NCBI RefSeq assembly: GCF_000382265.1
Contig: NZ_KB907981.1
Coordinates: forward strand, 1-64,000
Reading direction: 5' to 3'
Source of the DNA: Yoonia vestfoldensis DSM 16212
GTDB taxonomy: Bacteria; Pseudomonadota; Alphaproteobacteria; Rhodobacterales; Rhodobacteraceae
Length of the DNA stretch: 64,000 nucleotides
In this document: one piece after another, positions 63,647-64,000 of the stretch
Position numbering within the stretch: position 1 is the stretch's first letter
Layout of the letters: each line of letters opens with the position of its first letter
Made by a program: the position numbers and the translations under genes
Notes under the pieces: generated by a model
The model's input: only the letters and a program-made list of their open reading frames with translations
Told to the model about the DNA's origin: nothing
Database searches by the model: none

Positions 63647-64000
63647 CTAAACCTTGGTCTGCGTCACGACCGGCGTCACCTGCCTGCGCGCCACCGCCTC
63701 GCGCCATGTGATGAAACTGACAGAGGCCATGATGACCAGCCCGCCGAACACGACCCAGCCATCGACCGCCTCGCCAAAGACCACCGCGCCCAAGACCACC
63801 GCCCAGACCAGCTGCAAAAACGTCACCGGCTGCGTGACCGTCAGCGGTGCCGCGGCGAAGGCCAGCGTCATGGTGTAATGGCCGGCCGTGGCGAAACAGG
63901 CGACGAGAAACAGCCAGCCGACCTGCGCCAGCGTTGGTGTGACCCAGACAGCGTAGGCAAAGGGGGCCAGCCCGATCGTGACCGTGATCGACAGCATCCC
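63647..64000 (-). CDS. EamA/DMT-family transporter, C-terminal part
   Basis: The C-terminal 117 or so residues of an EamA-type drug/metabolite transporter are present; the gene continues off the right edge. Four hydrophobic helices are visible, with FATAGHYTMTLAFAAAPLTV, QPVTFLQLVWAVVLGAVVFG and DGWVVFGGLVIMASVSFITW, all typical of the second EamA repeat. It is convergent with choV. Substrate unknown. Confidence 0.85.
   Translation of the reverse strand, partial: GMLSITVTIGLAPFAYAVWVTPTLAQVGWLFLVACFATAGHYTMTLAFAAAPLTVTQPVTFLQLVWAVVLGAVVFGEAVDGWVVFGGLVIMASVSFITWREAVARRQVTPVVTQTKV

Overview
The window comes from an alphaproteobacterium, almost certainly a marine Rhodobacteraceae (Roseobacter-group) strain. 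The base composition is GC-rich with GC-rich third codon positions, and most genes are packed with ATGA or TGATG overlaps. The content also fits: an HdaA-ppk-ppx block, a short ProRS, an ScfR/PccR-type regulator with the propionyl-CoA carboxylase genes, a DddL-type DMSP lyase, a choline-sulfate/choline-to-betaine cluster, two Hint-domain proteins, and intergenic elements around CAAATATCCCCGCCGGAGGC. Marker-gene phylogeny was not possible, so genus is left open. I saw no rRNA, tRNA or CRISPR array.

Layout. 1-2.3 kb is the edge of a mobile region: the end of an IS21-family element inserted into a plasmid- or phage-type primase/helicase gene. 2.6-9.9 kb holds housekeeping genes (gloA, LdtR-type regulator, sdhE with an overlapping XRE regulator, aatA, a hydroxyacid dehydrogenase, csaA, proC, ybjN-like). 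10-16.2 kb has an M42 peptidase, ubiK, the coupled run lgt-midA-like-pgeF, a 44-codon gene and a Hint protein. 16.2-20.1 kb is a minus-strand run with a MATE exporter whose 5' end carries an in-frame stop, a Ni/Co transporter with its DUF1007 partner, and a DUF4166/DCC pair. 20.1-22.7 kb is a compact cassette: DddL-type DMSP lyase, extended-SDR epimerase and 2-oxoglutarate oxygenase. 22.8-29.2 kb has a second Hint protein, parE, an AT-rich foreign membrane gene joined directly to parE, a second DUF1194 protein and a lipoprotein cytochrome c. 29.2-33.2 kb holds lolD, lolC, a DUF2937 gene and proS. 33.4-40 kb holds a PerM-like transporter, hdaA, ppk, ppx and a PP2C phosphatase.

40-53.8 kb is centred on propionate catabolism: methylmalonyl-CoA mutase, pccA, pccB and an ScfR-family regulator. 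TTTGCAAA-type sites lie both before pccB and directly before the regulator. 54-60.1 kb is a nuclease gene followed by betI-betC-betB-betA, and 60.8-63.6 kb is the divergent high-affinity choline transporter choXWV. A BetI-like palindrome lies between the two. The window ends inside an EamA transporter gene.

Together the accessory genes describe a cell living on algal osmolytes: choline-O-sulfate and choline to betaine, DMSP cleavage to acrylate and DMS, and a route for propionyl-CoA (a known product of acrylate metabolism) to succinyl-CoA.
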